Source: Stenotrophomonas maltophilia D457 (GTDB lineage Bacteria > Pseudomonadota > Gammaproteobacteria > Xanthomonadales > Xanthomonadaceae). From it: a DNA stretch of 64,000 nucleotides. This document shows, one piece after another, positions 16,934-25,931 of this stretch; the stretch's first letter is position 1; every line of letters starts with the position of its first letter. Position numbers and translations under genes: made by a program. The notes beneath the pieces were generated by a model that saw only the letters and a list, made by a program, of their open reading frames with translations, was not told where the DNA came from and searched no databases. The DNA lies in contig NC_017671.1 in assembly GCF_000284595.1 (NCBI RefSeq), positions 248,001-312,000 on the forward strand, in the 5' to 3' direction.

Positions 16934-19336
16934 GTGAGCACCGAATCCAGCGCCACCATCGAGAAGGAAAGCGAATTCCTGTTGACGTCGCCGCCGACGG
17001 CCAACGCGATGAGTGTGACCAAGCGCAATGGGACCACCGAACTGGTGGACCTGAACAAGATCGTGCGTGCGGTGCAGCGTTCCTCCGAAGGCCTGCACGC
17101 CGTCGACCCGATGCGCGTGGCCACCCGCACCATTTCCGGCCTGTACAACGGTGCCACCACCCGCGAGCTGGACGAACTGTCCATCCGCACCGCCGCCCTG
17201 CTGATCGGTGAAGAGCCCGAGTACGGCCGTCTCGCCGCGCGCCTGCTGGCCAACTACATCGCCAAGGAAGTCTCGGGCCAGGAAATCTACGCCTTCTCGC
17301 AGTCGGTCAGCCGTGGCCATGAAGTCGGCCTGATCAACGACCGCCTGCTGAACTTCGTGCAGACCAACGCACGCAAGCTCAACGATGCCATCGACATCTC
17401 GCTGGACCTGAACTTCGATTACTTCGGCCTGCGTACCCTGTACGACCGTTACCTGCTGCGCCACCCGCACACCCGCAAGGTGATCGAGACCCCGCAGCAG
17501 TTCTTCCTGCGCATCGCCAGCGCGCTGAGCGAGGACGTGTCCGAGACCCTGGCGCTGTACAAGCGCATGGGCAACCTGGACTACCTGCCGTCCAGCCCGA
17601 CCCTGTTCAATTCCGGCACCACCCACGAGCAGCTGTCCTCGTGCTTCCTGCTGGACTCGCCGCAGGACTCGCTGGAATCGATCTATTCCAAGTACGGCGA
17701 CATCGCCCAGCTGTCGAAGTTCTCCGGCGGCATCGGCGTCAGCTACACCCGCGTGCGTTCGCGTGGTTCGCTGATCAAGTCGACCAACGGCCATTCCAAC
17801 GGCATCGTGCCGTGGCTGAAGACCATGGATTCGTCGGTGGCCGCAGTGAACCAGGGCGGCAAGCGCAAGGGCGCGGCCTGCGTGTACCTGGAAACCTGGC
17901 ACGCCGACATCGAGGACTTCCTCGAGCTGCGCGACAACACCGGTGACGAAGCCCGTCGTGCGCACAACCTGAACCTGGCCAACTGGGTGCCGGACCTGTT
18001 CATGAAGCGCGTCGAAGCCGACCAGGAATGGTCGCTGTTCGATCCGCGCGTCGTGCCGGAGTTCACCGACCTGTTCGGCGAAGCCTTCGAGCAGGCCTAC
18101 CTGCAGGCCGAAGCCCAGGGCAAGGCCAACCGCACCATCTCCGCGCGCAAGCTGTATGCCCGCATGATGCGTACGCTGGCCGAGACCGGCAACGGCTGGA
18201 TGACCTTCAAGGACAAGTGCAACCGCGCCAGCAACCAGACCCTGCGCCCGGGCAACGTGATCCACCTGTCCAACCTGTGCACCGAAATCCTGGAAGTCAC
18301 TTCCAACGATGAAACCGCCGTGTGCAACCTGGGTTCGATCAACCTGGGCAACCACTTCGACGAGCACAACGAGTTCGACTTCGAGAAGCTGGCCGAGACC
18401 GTTCGCCTGGCCGTGCGCCAGCTCGACCGCGTCATCGACCTGAACTTCTACCCGATCGAAACCGCCCGCCGCGCCAACCTGCGCTGGCGTCCGGTCGGCC
18501 TGGGCTGCATGGGCCTGCAGGACGTGTTCTTCCGCAAGCGCCTGCCGTTCGACAGCGCCGAAGCCCGCGCCCTGTCGAAGAAGATTGCCGAAGCGATCTA
18601 CTTCCACGCGCTGGAAACCTCCTGCGAGCTGGCCCAGGAACGTGGCAAGCACCCGTCGTTCAACGACACCCGTGCCGCCGGTGGCGAACTGCAGTTCGAC
18701 GCCTGGAACGTGGTGCCGGAAGACACCGCGCGCTGGGATGCCCTGCGCGCCCGCATCAAGGAACACGGCCTGCGCAACTCGCTGATGATCGCGATCGCCC
18801 CGACCGCGACCATCGCCTCGATCGCCGGCTGCTACGAGTGCGTCGAGCCGCAGGTGTCCAACCTGTTCAAGCGCGAGACCCTGTCCGGTGACTTCCTGCA
18901 GGTCAACCGTTACCTGGTCAACGAGCTGAAGAAGCTGGGCCTGTGGACCGCCGACATGCGCGATGCCATCAAGCTGGCCGAAGGCTCCATCGCCGGCGTG
19001 GCGCAGATTCCGGAAACGCTGCGCGAGGTCTACCGCACCGCGTGGGAACTGCCGATGCGTTCGCTGATCGACATGGCCGCCGAGCGTGGCGCCTTCATCG
19101 ACCAGTCGGCCTCGCTCAACCTGTTCATGGAAAGCCCGAACATCGGCGCGATGTCCTCCATGTACATGTACGCCTGGAAGCAGGGCATCAAGACCACCTA
19201 CTACCTGCGTTCGCGCCCGGCCACCAAGATCGCCAAGACCACGGTCAGCGCTGCGGCCCCGGCCAAGGTGTTCAGCCCGGACGAAGCCATCGCCTGCTCG
19301 CTGGAAAACCCGGAAGCCTGCGAGGCCTGCCAGTAA
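16934..19336 (+). CDS. nrdA: Ribonucleoside-diphosphate reductase class Ia, alpha subunit
   Basis: I start at GTG 16934 (AGAGGA 10 bases upstream), giving 800 residues; the frame is open further upstream but without a plausible start. An ATP-cone allosteric domain (about 27-115) comes first. The catalytic barrel shows SSCFLLD (first redox Cys), NLCTEI with the later CNLGSINL (radical Cys and partner Cys) and ATIASIAGCYECVEPQ. The C-terminus ends CEACQ, the swinging-arm cysteines. It reduces ribonucleotides to deoxyribonucleotides with NrdB, which lies 144 bases downstream. Confidence 0.95.
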   Translation: MSTESSATIEKESEFLLTSPPTANAMSVTKRNGTTELVDLNKIVRAVQRSSEGLHAVDPMRVATRTISGLYNGATTRELDELSIRTAALLIGEEPEYGRLAARLLANYIAKEVSGQEIYAFSQSVSRGHEVGLINDRLLNFVQTNARKLNDAIDISLDLNFDYFGLRTLYDRYLLRHPHTRKVIETPQQFFLRIASALSEDVSETLALYKRMGNLDYLPSSPTLFNSGTTHEQLSSCFLLDSPQDSLESIYSKYGDIAQLSKFSGGIGVSYTRVRSRGSLIKSTNGHSNGIVPWLKTMDSSVAAVNQGGKRKGAACVYLETWHADIEDFLELRDNTGDEARRAHNLNLANWVPDLFMKRVEADQEWSLFDPRVVPEFTDLFGEAFEQAYLQAEAQGKANRTISARKLYARMMRTLAETGNGWMTFKDKCNRASNQTLRPGNVIHLSNLCTEILEVTSNDETAVCNLGSINLGNHFDEHNEFDFEKLAETVRLAVRQLDRVIDLNFYPIETARRANLRWRPVGLGCMGLQDVFFRKRLPFDSAEARALSKKIAEAIYFHALETSCELAQERGKHPSFNDTRAAGGELQFDAWNVVPEDTARWDALRARIKEHGLRNSLMIAIAPTATIASIAGCYECVEPQVSNLFKRETLSGDFLQVNRYLVNELKKLGLWTADMRDAIKLAEGSIAGVAQIPETLREVYRTAWELPMRSLIDMAAERGAFIDQSASLNLFMESPNIGAMSSMYMYAWKQGIKTTYYLRSRPATKIAKTTVSAAAPAKVFSPDEAIACSLENPEACEACQ

Positions 19337-19351
19337 GACACCGCGCGGTGG

Positions 19352-19453
19352 GTGCCGACCGTTGGTCGGCACTCGAACACCTCGCACCTGTAGAGCCGAG
19401 CCATGCTCGGCTGCGGAAAAACACCCACGGTAGCGCCGGGCCACGCCCGGCGG
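19352..19453. repeat. Three unlike hairpins in the nrdA-nrdB gap
   Basis: A hairpin of arms GTGCCGACC/GGTCGGCAC (19352-19372), a GTAGAGCCGAGC SMAG element (19390-19413) and a GTAGCGCCGGGC SMAG element of another subfamily (19430-19453) follow one another within about 100 bases between nrdA and nrdB. Such structures can protect the upstream message from 3' decay or cause partial termination. Confidence 0.75.
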
Positions 19454-19480
19454 CTCACCCAGGAATTCAAGGAAACACCC

Positions 19481-20500
19481 ATGGCCGACAAGCCCAAGCA
19501 GATGCTGCTCGATCCCGGTTTTGAACTGACCCTGCGCCCGATGCGCTACCCGCAGTTCTATGACATGTACCGGAATGCGATCAAGAACACCTGGACGGTG
19601 GAAGAGATCAACTTCCAGATCGACATCACCGACCTGCACAGCAAGATGTCGCCGGGTGAGCGCCACCTGATCCACCGCCTGGTCGCGTTCTTCGCCACCG
19701 GCGATTCGATCGTGTCCAACAACCTGGTGCTGAACCTGTACCAGCACTTGAATGCGCCCGAAGCGCGCATGTACCTGTCGCGCCAGCTGTATGAGGAAGC
19801 ACTGCACGTGCAGTTCTACCTGACCCTGCTGGACAACTACCTGCCGGATCCGGAAGAGCGCGCCAAGGCGTTCTCGGCGGTGGAGAACATCGACTCGATC
19901 AAGAAGAAGGCCGATTTCTGCTTCAAGTGGATCGACTCGATCCAGGACCTGACCCGCATCGAGACCCGCGAACAGCGCCGCCAGTTCCTGCTCAACCAGA
20001 TCTGCTTTGCCGCCTGCATCGAAGGCCTGTTCTTCTTCGCTGCGTTCGCCTACGTGTACTACTTCCGTTCGCGCGGCCTGCTGCCGGGCCTCGCCTCGGG
20101 CACCAACTGGGTGTTCCGCGACGAGAGCGCGCACATGGAGTTTGCGTTCGAGTCGGTGCGCGTGGTGCGTGAGGAAGAGCCGGACCTGTTCGACGACGAG
20201 ATGAAGCAGCAGGTCTACGACATGCTGGCCGAAGCCATCGAATGCGAAGTGCAGTTCGCCGAGGACGTGTTGTCCGGTGGCGTGGCCGGCATCTCGACCC
20301 GCGACATGCGCCAGTACCTGCAGCACTGCGCCGACCAGCACTTCGCCAAGCTGGGCATGGAAAAGAAGTACAACGTGCGCAACCCGCTGCCGTTCATGGA
20401 ACTGCAGGACGTGCAGGAGCTGACCAACTTCTTCGAACGCCGCGTCTCGGCCTACCAGGTCGGCGTTCAGGGCGAAGTCGCCTTCGACATGAACTTCTGA
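19481..20500 (+). CDS. nrdB: Ribonucleoside-diphosphate reductase class Ia, beta subunit
   Basis: I start at ATG 19481, preceded by AAGGAAAC. The 339-residue protein is a di-iron radical subunit. Metal ligands are visible in FFATGDSI, EEALHVQFY, CIEGLFFF and DESAHMEF. The radical tyrosine spaced four residues after the first His is present (E106, H109, Y113), so this is a tyrosyl-radical enzyme rather than a Tyr-less class Ic type. It is co-transcribed with nrdA, or separated from it only by repeat hairpins. Confidence 0.95.
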   Translation: MADKPKQMLLDPGFELTLRPMRYPQFYDMYRNAIKNTWTVEEINFQIDITDLHSKMSPGERHLIHRLVAFFATGDSIVSNNLVLNLYQHLNAPEARMYLSRQLYEEALHVQFYLTLLDNYLPDPEERAKAFSAVENIDSIKKKADFCFKWIDSIQDLTRIETREQRRQFLLNQICFAACIEGLFFFAAFAYVYYFRSRGLLPGLASGTNWVFRDESAHMEFAFESVRVVREEEPDLFDDEMKQQVYDMLAEAIECEVQFAEDVLSGGVAGISTRDMRQYLQHCADQHFAKLGMEKKYNVRNPLPFMELQDVQELTNFFERRVSAYQVGVQGEVAFDMNF

Positions 20501-20530
20501 TCGAACCGGCCAGGCCTGTCGCAACGAAGA

Positions 20531-20559
20531 ACCCCGGCCAATGCCGGGGTTTCTTGTTT
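20531..20559 (+). terminator. Intrinsic terminator of nrdAB
   Basis: Stem CCCCGGC/GCCGGGG with a CAAT loop, followed by TTTCTTGTTT, 31 bases after the nrdB stop. Confidence 0.85.
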
Positions 20560-20561
20560 CC

Positions 20562-20621
20562 GTAGCGTCGAGCCATGCTCGACTGCTGTTCGCAAGAAAG
20601 TCGAGCATGGCTCGACTCTAC
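20562..20621. repeat. Pair of SMAG-type elements (GTAGCGTCGAGC subfamily), inverted
   Basis: Two elements with GTCGAGC/GCTCGAC stems face each other right after the nrdAB terminator and end two bases before the stop of the LysE-type gene. The stem sequence differs from the GCCGAGC pairs elsewhere. Confidence 0.85.
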
Positions 20622-20623
20622 AA

Positions 20624-21259
20624 TCAGCGCCGCCCTTCCACCGCCATGCGCACCGCCAGCCCGGCCAGCACCGTGCCCATCAGCCAGCGCTGCACCATCT
20701 GCCAGGTGGGGCGCGCGGCCAGGAAGCCGGCGATGCTGCCGGCGGTCAGCGCGATCATGCCGTTCACGCTGACGCTGACCAGGATCTGGGTGGAGCCCAG
20801 CACGATCGACTGCATCAGCACGCTGCCTTCGCCGTCCGGGTGCAGGAACTGCGGCAGCAGCGACAGGTACATCACCGCGACCTTCGGGTTCAGCAGATTG
20901 GTCAGGAAGCCCATCGTGAACAGCTTGCGCGGGCTGTCCTGCGGCAGGTCGCGCACCGCGAACGGCGAACGGCCGCCGGGCCTGAGCGCCTGCCAGGCCA
21001 GGTACAGCAGGTACAGCGCGCCGCCGATGCGCAGCGCGTCGTAGGCGAACGGCACGGTCATCAGCAGGGCGGTGATGCCCAGTGCCGCACACAGCATGTA
21101 GAACACAAAGCCCAGCGCCACCCCGCCCAGCGAGATCAGGCCAGCCATCGGCCCCTGGCAGATCGAGCGCGAGATGACGTAGATCATGTTCGGCCCGGGC
21201 GTGAGCACCATGGCCAGCGAAACCAGCGCGAAGGCCAGCAGGTCGGAAGTGGCGGGCAT
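20624..21259 (-). CDS. LysE/RhtB family amino-acid exporter
   Basis: I start at ATG 21259 because the LysE family N-terminus begins there (LLAFALVSLAMVLTPGPN, with the hallmark TPGPN). The 211-residue inner-membrane protein has about six helices and the second-half motif GFLTNLLNPKVAVMYLSLLPQF. It should export an amino acid or derivative; the substrate is not readable. It is divergent from the thioesterase gene. Confidence 0.88.
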   Translation of the reverse strand: MPATSDLLAFALVSLAMVLTPGPNMIYVISRSICQGPMAGLISLGGVALGFVFYMLCAALGITALLMTVPFAYDALRIGGALYLLYLAWQALRPGGRSPFAVRDLPQDSPRKLFTMGFLTNLLNPKVAVMYLSLLPQFLHPDGEGSVLMQSIVLGSTQILVSVSVNGMIALTAGSIAGFLAARPTWQMVQRWLMGTVLAGLAVRMAVEGRR

Positions 21260-21411
21260 GGGCAGTCCTGGCAGTGGGCGTGGCGCAGTGTAACGCCTGC
21301 CGCAGGCGCGGCCTGCGCAGGCACCGCTGCCGGGTGCCTGTTGCACGTGCATGCCGATGGCCATCACGCCGGTCGCTTAGAATCCGCAGCACCCCACACC
21401 GAAGCACCCCC

Positions 21412-21813
21412 ATGACCCCGATCCCCGAGACCGTGCCGCCCACCGAAGTGCGCATGGCTGAAATCGTCTTCCCCAACCACACCAACCACCTGGGCACCCT
21501 GTTCGGTGGCCAGGCATTGGCATGGATGGACAAGGCCGCGTTCCTGGCCGCCGCCCGCTATTCGCGCCGCACCGTGGTGACCGCGCGCAGCGACCAGGTC
21601 GACTTCAAGCTGCCGATCCGCATCGGCCAGATGGTGGAAACCATCGGCCGCATCGTCGAAGTCGGCCGCAGCTCGATGAAGGTCGAGGTGGAGCTGGTCG
21701 CCGAGGACCTGCACAGCGGCGAGCGCAAGCTGTGCACCCGCGGCCACTTCGTGATGATCGCGCTGGACGAGGAAGGCCACCCGATCGCGGTGCCGCCGCT
21801 GCCGGCCGCCTGA
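21412..21813 (+). CDS. Acyl-CoA thioesterase, hotdog fold (YciA-like)
   Basis: The 133-residue single-hotdog protein carries the catalytic-loop signature NHLGTLFGGQALAWMD with the conserved Asp, then ARSDQVDFKLPIRIGQ. It hydrolyses acyl-CoA thioesters in the cytoplasm, probably as a hexamer like YciA. The start is ATG 21412; no strong ribosome site is seen. The sirtuin gene follows on the same strand after 56 bases that include a GC-rich hairpin. Confidence 0.88.
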   Translation: MTPIPETVPPTEVRMAEIVFPNHTNHLGTLFGGQALAWMDKAAFLAAARYSRRTVVTARSDQVDFKLPIRIGQMVETIGRIVEVGRSSMKVEVELVAEDLHSGERKLCTRGHFVMIALDEEGHPIAVPPLPAA

Positions 21814-21869
21814 GACCAGCGGCTGAACCGGTGCTTGCGGGGGCGCTGCGGCGCCCCCATCTGGCAGCC

Positions 21870-22676
21870 ATGACCCCGCCACTGACCGACTTCATCGACC
21901 GCGCCGAGCGCCTGTTCGTGCTGACCGGCGCGGGTTGCAGCACCGCCTCGGGCATACCCGATTACCGGGATGCCGACGGCCAGTGGAAACGCACGCCGCC
22001 GGTGACCTACCAGGCCTTCATGGGCGAGGCGACCACCCGCCAGCGTTACTGGGCGCGCAGCCTGCTGGGCTGGCCGCGCTTCGGCCTGGCCCGGCCCAAC
22101 GGCACCCACCAGGCCCTGGCCGCCCTGGAAAGCCGCGGCAAGCTGCAGGTGCTGCTGACCCAGAACGTGGACGGCCTGCACCAGCGCGCCGGCAGCCGCA
22201 ACGTGATCGACCTGCATGGCCGCCTGGATCTGGTGCGCTGCATGGGCTGCGAGCGCCGCAGTGGCCGCGAGGATTTCCAGCAGCGGCTGCTGGACGCCAA
22301 TCCCGGCTGGGACGCGCTGGAGGCCGGCATCGCCCCCGACGGTGATGCCGACCTGGAGACCGATTTCTCCACATTCGTGGTGCCCGATTGCCCGCACTGC
22401 GGCGGCGTGCTGAAGCCGGACGTGGTGTTCTTCGGCGAGAACGTGCCGCGCGAGCGGGTGGCGGCGGTGCACGATCATCTGCAGCAGGCCGATGCAGTGC
22501 TGGTGGTGGGCTCGTCACTGATGGTCTATTCCGGCTTCCGCTTCGTGCAGGCGGCGGCGAAGGCAGGGTTGCCGGTGGCGGCGCTGAACCGCGGCCGCAC
22601 CCGTGCCGACGACCTGCTGTTGTTCAAGGATGAGCGGGACTGCGCTGAAGCCTTGTCCGGTTGGGTGGCGGGCTGA
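21870..22676 (+). CDS. NAD-dependent protein deacylase (Sir2 family)
   Basis: I start at ATG 21870, which opens the Sir2 domain (268 residues). NAD-binding motifs TGAGCSTASGIPDYR and TQNVDGLHQRAG, the catalytic DLHG and a zinc site (CMGC and CPHC) are complete. It removes acyl groups from lysines and releases nicotinamide and O-acyl-ADP-ribose. The protein is longer than short CobB, with about 40 residues between the Cys pairs. It fits the nearby nicotinamide-recycling genes pncA and nadV. Confidence 0.9.
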   Translation: MTPPLTDFIDRAERLFVLTGAGCSTASGIPDYRDADGQWKRTPPVTYQAFMGEATTRQRYWARSLLGWPRFGLARPNGTHQALAALESRGKLQVLLTQNVDGLHQRAGSRNVIDLHGRLDLVRCMGCERRSGREDFQQRLLDANPGWDALEAGIAPDGDADLETDFSTFVVPDCPHCGGVLKPDVVFFGENVPRERVAAVHDHLQQADAVLVVGSSLMVYSGFRFVQAAAKAGLPVAALNRGRTRADDLLLFKDERDCAEALSGWVAG

Positions 22677-22699
22677 GCCGAGCGTGGGCTCGGCTCTAC
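22673..22699. repeat. Single SMAG-type element
   Basis: One GAGCCGAGC-GGGCTCGGCTC element ending CTAC (GTAG on the other strand), overlapping the sirtuin stop codon. Confidence 0.75.
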
Positions 22700-22781
22700 G
22701 AGGGGCTGTTCGGCGCTCGGCGGCATGATCGGCTGCGAAACAGCGATCCATCCAGACGGTTGATCCAGAAGCCGCGCAGCG

Positions 22782-23918
22782 GTGCAATACGCACCCCCTA
22801 CGTCGTTCATCACCCCCTTGAGCCAGCTGTTTTCGCCGATCTCGTTCGGCCCCCTGACCCTGTCCAACCGCATCGTCATCGCGCCGATGTGCCAGTACTC
22901 CGCCGAAGACGGCCGCGCCAGCGACTGGCACGCCATGCACCTGGGCAACCTGGCGCAGTCCGGCGCCGGCCTGTTGATCCTGGAAGCCACCGCGGTCGAG
23001 CCGCGCGGCCGCATCAGCTGGGCCGACCTTGGCCTGTGGGATGACGGCACCGAGGCCGCGCTGGCACAGGTGCTGGCCAGCGTCCGCCGCTGGTCGCCGA
23101 TGCCGCTGGGCATCCAGCTGGGCCATGCCGGCCGCAAGGCATCCACCGCCCGTCCGTGGGACGGGGGTGGCCAGTTGCCGGCCGGCGATGCGCGTGGCTG
23201 GGCCACCGTGGCGCCGTCGCCGCTGCCGTTCCATGCCGCCGATCCGGCACCGCAGGAACTGGACGAGGCCGGCATCGCCGAGGTCATCGCCGCCTTCGCT
23301 GCCAGTGCGGTGCGCGCCGAGCGCCTGGGCTTCGAGCTGATCGAGCTGCATGCCGCGCACGGTTACCTGCTGCACCAGTTCCTGTCGCCGCTGAGCAACC
23401 GCCGCACCGATGGCTACGGTGGGTCGCTGCCGAACCGCCTGCGCCTGCTGGTGGAAGTGTTCGACGCGGTACGCGCGGCGGTGTCCGACAAGGTCGCCGT
23501 GGGCGTGCGCATTTCCGCCAGCGACTGGGTCGAGGGCGGCTGGGATCTGGTGCAGAGCGAAGCGCTGGCCCAGGTGCTGGACGCGCGCGGCTGCAATTTC
23601 CTGCATGTCTCCAGTGGCGGCCTGGACGAGCGCCAGAAGATCACCGTCGGTCCGGGCTACCAGGTGCCGTTCGCGGCGGCGATCAAGGCCAAGGTGCGCA
23701 TGCCGGTGATCGCCGTGGGCATGATCACCGAACCGGAGCAGGCCGAATCGATCCTGCGCCATCGCCACGCCGATGCCGTGGCCCTGGCGCGCGGCATCCT
23801 CTACGACCCGCGCTGGCCGTGGCATGCCGCCGCCGCATTGCGCGACAGCGTGGAACCGGCGCCGCAGTACCTGCGCTGCGAGCCGCGCGATGCGCGCGGC
23901 GTGTTCAAGGCGCGCTGA
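22782..23918 (+). CDS. NADH:flavin oxidoreductase, old yellow enzyme family (YqjM/XenA type)
   Basis: The likely start is GTG 22782 (378 residues); no in-frame ATG precedes the domain. It is an FMN TIM barrel. The thermophilic-like OYE subgroup is indicated by PMCQYSA with Cys 37 near the flavin, and the substrate-binding pair is HAAH (H190, H193) in HAAHGYLLHQFLSP. It reduces activated C=C bonds or nitro compounds with NAD(P)H. It is convergent with the LysR gene, with 3 bases between stops. Confidence 0.9.
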   Translation: MQYAPPTSFITPLSQLFSPISFGPLTLSNRIVIAPMCQYSAEDGRASDWHAMHLGNLAQSGAGLLILEATAVEPRGRISWADLGLWDDGTEAALAQVLASVRRWSPMPLGIQLGHAGRKASTARPWDGGGQLPAGDARGWATVAPSPLPFHAADPAPQELDEAGIAEVIAAFAASAVRAERLGFELIELHAAHGYLLHQFLSPLSNRRTDGYGGSLPNRLRLLVEVFDAVRAAVSDKVAVGVRISASDWVEGGWDLVQSEALAQVLDARGCNFLHVSSGGLDERQKITVGPGYQVPFAAAIKAKVRMPVIAVGMITEPEQAESILRHRHADAVALARGILYDPRWPWHAAAALRDSVEPAPQYLRCEPRDARGVFKAR

Positions 23919-23921
23919 GGT

Positions 23922-24833
23922 TCACACCCGCCATGCCGGCGCCATGCCGGCCTGCAGGTGCTCGAACAGCGCGCGGATCTTGGCGGTGAAGTCGCGGCGA
24001 TCGCTGACGCAGAAATAGACCTCCATCGGCTCCGGACGCCACGTGCTGTCGGCGCCGAACACGGCCTGCAGGCGTCCATCGCGCAGGTAGGGCTCGGCCA
24101 CGAACGCAGCCAATCGCGTGATGCCGGCACCGGCCGCCGCCAGCGACGCCAGCGCATCGATGTCATCGCAGACCATGCTCGGCGGTAGCACGGCGTCCAC
24201 ACGCTGGCCGTCCTTCAGCAGGCCCCAGCGCAACGGCCGGCCATCGGTGGGGAAGCGGTGCAGCAGCCCGCGATGGCTGCCCAGATCCGATGGTTCCTGC
24301 GGGGTGCCATGGGCCTTCAGGTAGGCCGGCGAGGCGCAGAACACGAACGGCACGCGTGCCAGCTGCCGTGCGACCACGCCGTCTTCCAGCTGCGCGCCGA
24401 TGCGGATGCTGGCATCCACCGCCTCTGGACCATGCTGCACGGCGCGGTCGGTCAGCCGCAGTTCCAGCTGCAGCTGCGGGTAGCGTTGCTGCAGTGACGG
24501 CAGCAACGGGGCCAGCACGTGGCGGCCGAACGCGCTGCTGCTGGCGATGCGCAGCGGCCCGGCCGGTTCGATATCACCGGAGGTGACCATCGCCTGCGCG
24601 CGCGCCAGGTCGGCCTCGATGTGGCGGACCTGCGCCAGGTACAGCGCGCCGGCCTCGCTGAGCGCCAGCTGGCGCGTACTCCGGTTCAGCAGCCGTACGC
24701 CCAGATGCGCTTCCAGCCGGTTGATGTTCTGGCCGACTGCGGTGGCGCTGATGCCAAGGATGCGGGCCGCGGCGGCAATGCTGCCGGTCTCTGCGGTGCG
24801 GGTGAAGCTGCGGATCAGTTGCAACAGGTTCAT
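23922..24833 (-). CDS. LysR family transcriptional regulator
   Basis: The 303-residue protein starts at ATG 24833, where the winged helix-turn-helix begins (LLQLIRSFTRTAETGSIAAAARILGISATAVGQNINRLE). The rest is a periplasmic-binding-like effector domain. It is divergent from purU (114 bases between starts) and convergent with the OYE gene. Either neighbour could be its target; LysR proteins usually control the divergent gene, but OYE enzymes are often LysR-linked. Confidence 0.88.
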   Translation of the reverse strand: MNLLQLIRSFTRTAETGSIAAAARILGISATAVGQNINRLEAHLGVRLLNRSTRQLALSEAGALYLAQVRHIEADLARAQAMVTSGDIEPAGPLRIASSSAFGRHVLAPLLPSLQQRYPQLQLELRLTDRAVQHGPEAVDASIRIGAQLEDGVVARQLARVPFVFCASPAYLKAHGTPQEPSDLGSHRGLLHRFPTDGRPLRWGLLKDGQRVDAVLPPSMVCDDIDALASLAAAGAGITRLAAFVAEPYLRDGRLQAVFGADSTWRPEPMEVYFCVSDRRDFTAKIRALFEHLQAGMAPAWRV

Positions 24834-24947
24834 GACCGACCAGCTTGCCACGGTGATGGCCAAGTATCGCTTGGGACTGAACCAAGCGGTTCGGTTGCAT
24901 CGGTGATCATCCGGCTGCTGGGCAGGAAGCTGCCCTACACTGTGGCG

Positions 24948-25799
24948 ATGCGCCCCGATTCCATCCTCACCCTGTCCTGCCCCGACCGTACCGGCATCGT
25001 CTACCGCGTGTCCGGCCTACTGTTCGACCACGGCTGCAACATCCTCGACGCCCAGCAGTTCGGCGATGAGGAAAGCGGCCGCTTCTTCCTGCGCGTGCAT
25101 TTCGACCGTGACGCCGGCCTGCCGCTGGAGACCGTGCACGCCGCGATGGCCACGCTTGCCGAAGGCTTCGGCATGGACTGGCAGCTGCATGATGGCCGCC
25201 GCCGGGCACGCCTGCTGGTGCTGGTCAGCAAGCAGGGGCACTGCCTCAACGACCTGCTGTTCCGCGCCCACAGCGGCCAGCTGAAGGTCGACATTGCCGC
25301 GGTGGCCTCCAACCACGTCGACTTCGCGCCATTGGCCGCGTCCTACCAGGTACCGTTCCACCACCTGCCGGTGACCGCCGATACGCGTGCGGTGCAGGAG
25401 CAGCAGATCATCGACCTAGTCGAGCGCGAGCGCATCGACCTGGTGGTGCTGGCACGCTACATGCAGATCCTGTCACCCGCGCTGTGCCGCGCGCTGGCCG
25501 GGCGTGCGATCAACATCCACCACAGCTTCCTGCCCAGCTTCAAGGGCGCGCAGCCGTACCACCAGGCACACGCGCGCGGGGTCAAGATCATCGGCGCCAC
25601 CGCGCACTACGTCACCGAGGATCTGGACGAAGGACCGATCATCGAACAGGACGTGGCCCGCGTGGATCACGCCATGGCGCCGCGCGAGCTGGTGCGGCTG
25701 GGCAGCGATACCGAATCGCTGGTGCTGGCACGCGCCGTGCGCCGCCATGTGGAGCACCGCATCCTGCTCAACGGGCATCGCACGGTGGTGTTCCGGTAA
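24948..25799 (+). CDS. purU: Formyltetrahydrofolate deformylase
   Basis: The 283-residue protein has an N-terminal ACT domain (ILTLSCPDRTGIVYRVSGLLFDHGCNILDAQQF) and a C-terminal formyltransferase-like domain with NIHHSFLPSFKG and VTEDLDEGPIIEQD, holding the Asn-His-Asp catalytic set. It hydrolyses 10-formyl-tetrahydrofolate to formate and tetrahydrofolate, balancing one-carbon pools. It is a single-gene unit, followed by a cluster of palindromic repeats. Confidence 0.94.
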   Translation: MRPDSILTLSCPDRTGIVYRVSGLLFDHGCNILDAQQFGDEESGRFFLRVHFDRDAGLPLETVHAAMATLAEGFGMDWQLHDGRRRARLLVLVSKQGHCLNDLLFRAHSGQLKVDIAAVASNHVDFAPLAASYQVPFHHLPVTADTRAVQEQQIIDLVERERIDLVVLARYMQILSPALCRALAGRAINIHHSFLPSFKGAQPYHQAHARGVKIIGATAHYVTEDLDEGPIIEQDVARVDHAMAPRELVRLGSDTESLVLARAVRRHVEHRILLNGHRTVVFR

Positions 25800-25819
25800 C
25801 GTGCTGCCCCTTCCAGGTC

Positions 25820-25922
25820 CGCCGGGCATGGCCCGGCGCTACCAAGGGTGCTATCCGGTAGTGCCGGCCGCTGGCCGGCAACTGCATGGATCCCGAGGTT
25901 GCCGGCCAGCGGCCGGCACTAC
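25820..25922. repeat. Cluster of three SMAG-type elements
   Basis: A half element of the GCCGGGC subfamily (25820-25843) is followed by an inverted pair of the GTAGTGCCGGCC subfamily (25858-25922). They fill the gap between the convergent purU and pncA genes. Confidence 0.82.
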
Positions 25923-25931
25923 CGTTGTGGG

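Noticed and set aside
16868..20608. A 1246-codon minus-strand open frame opposite nrdA and nrdB
   Set aside because: It mirrors two well-conserved genes in high-GC DNA. Its predicted protein is His/Arg/Val-rich, without domains, and it starts inside a repeat region.
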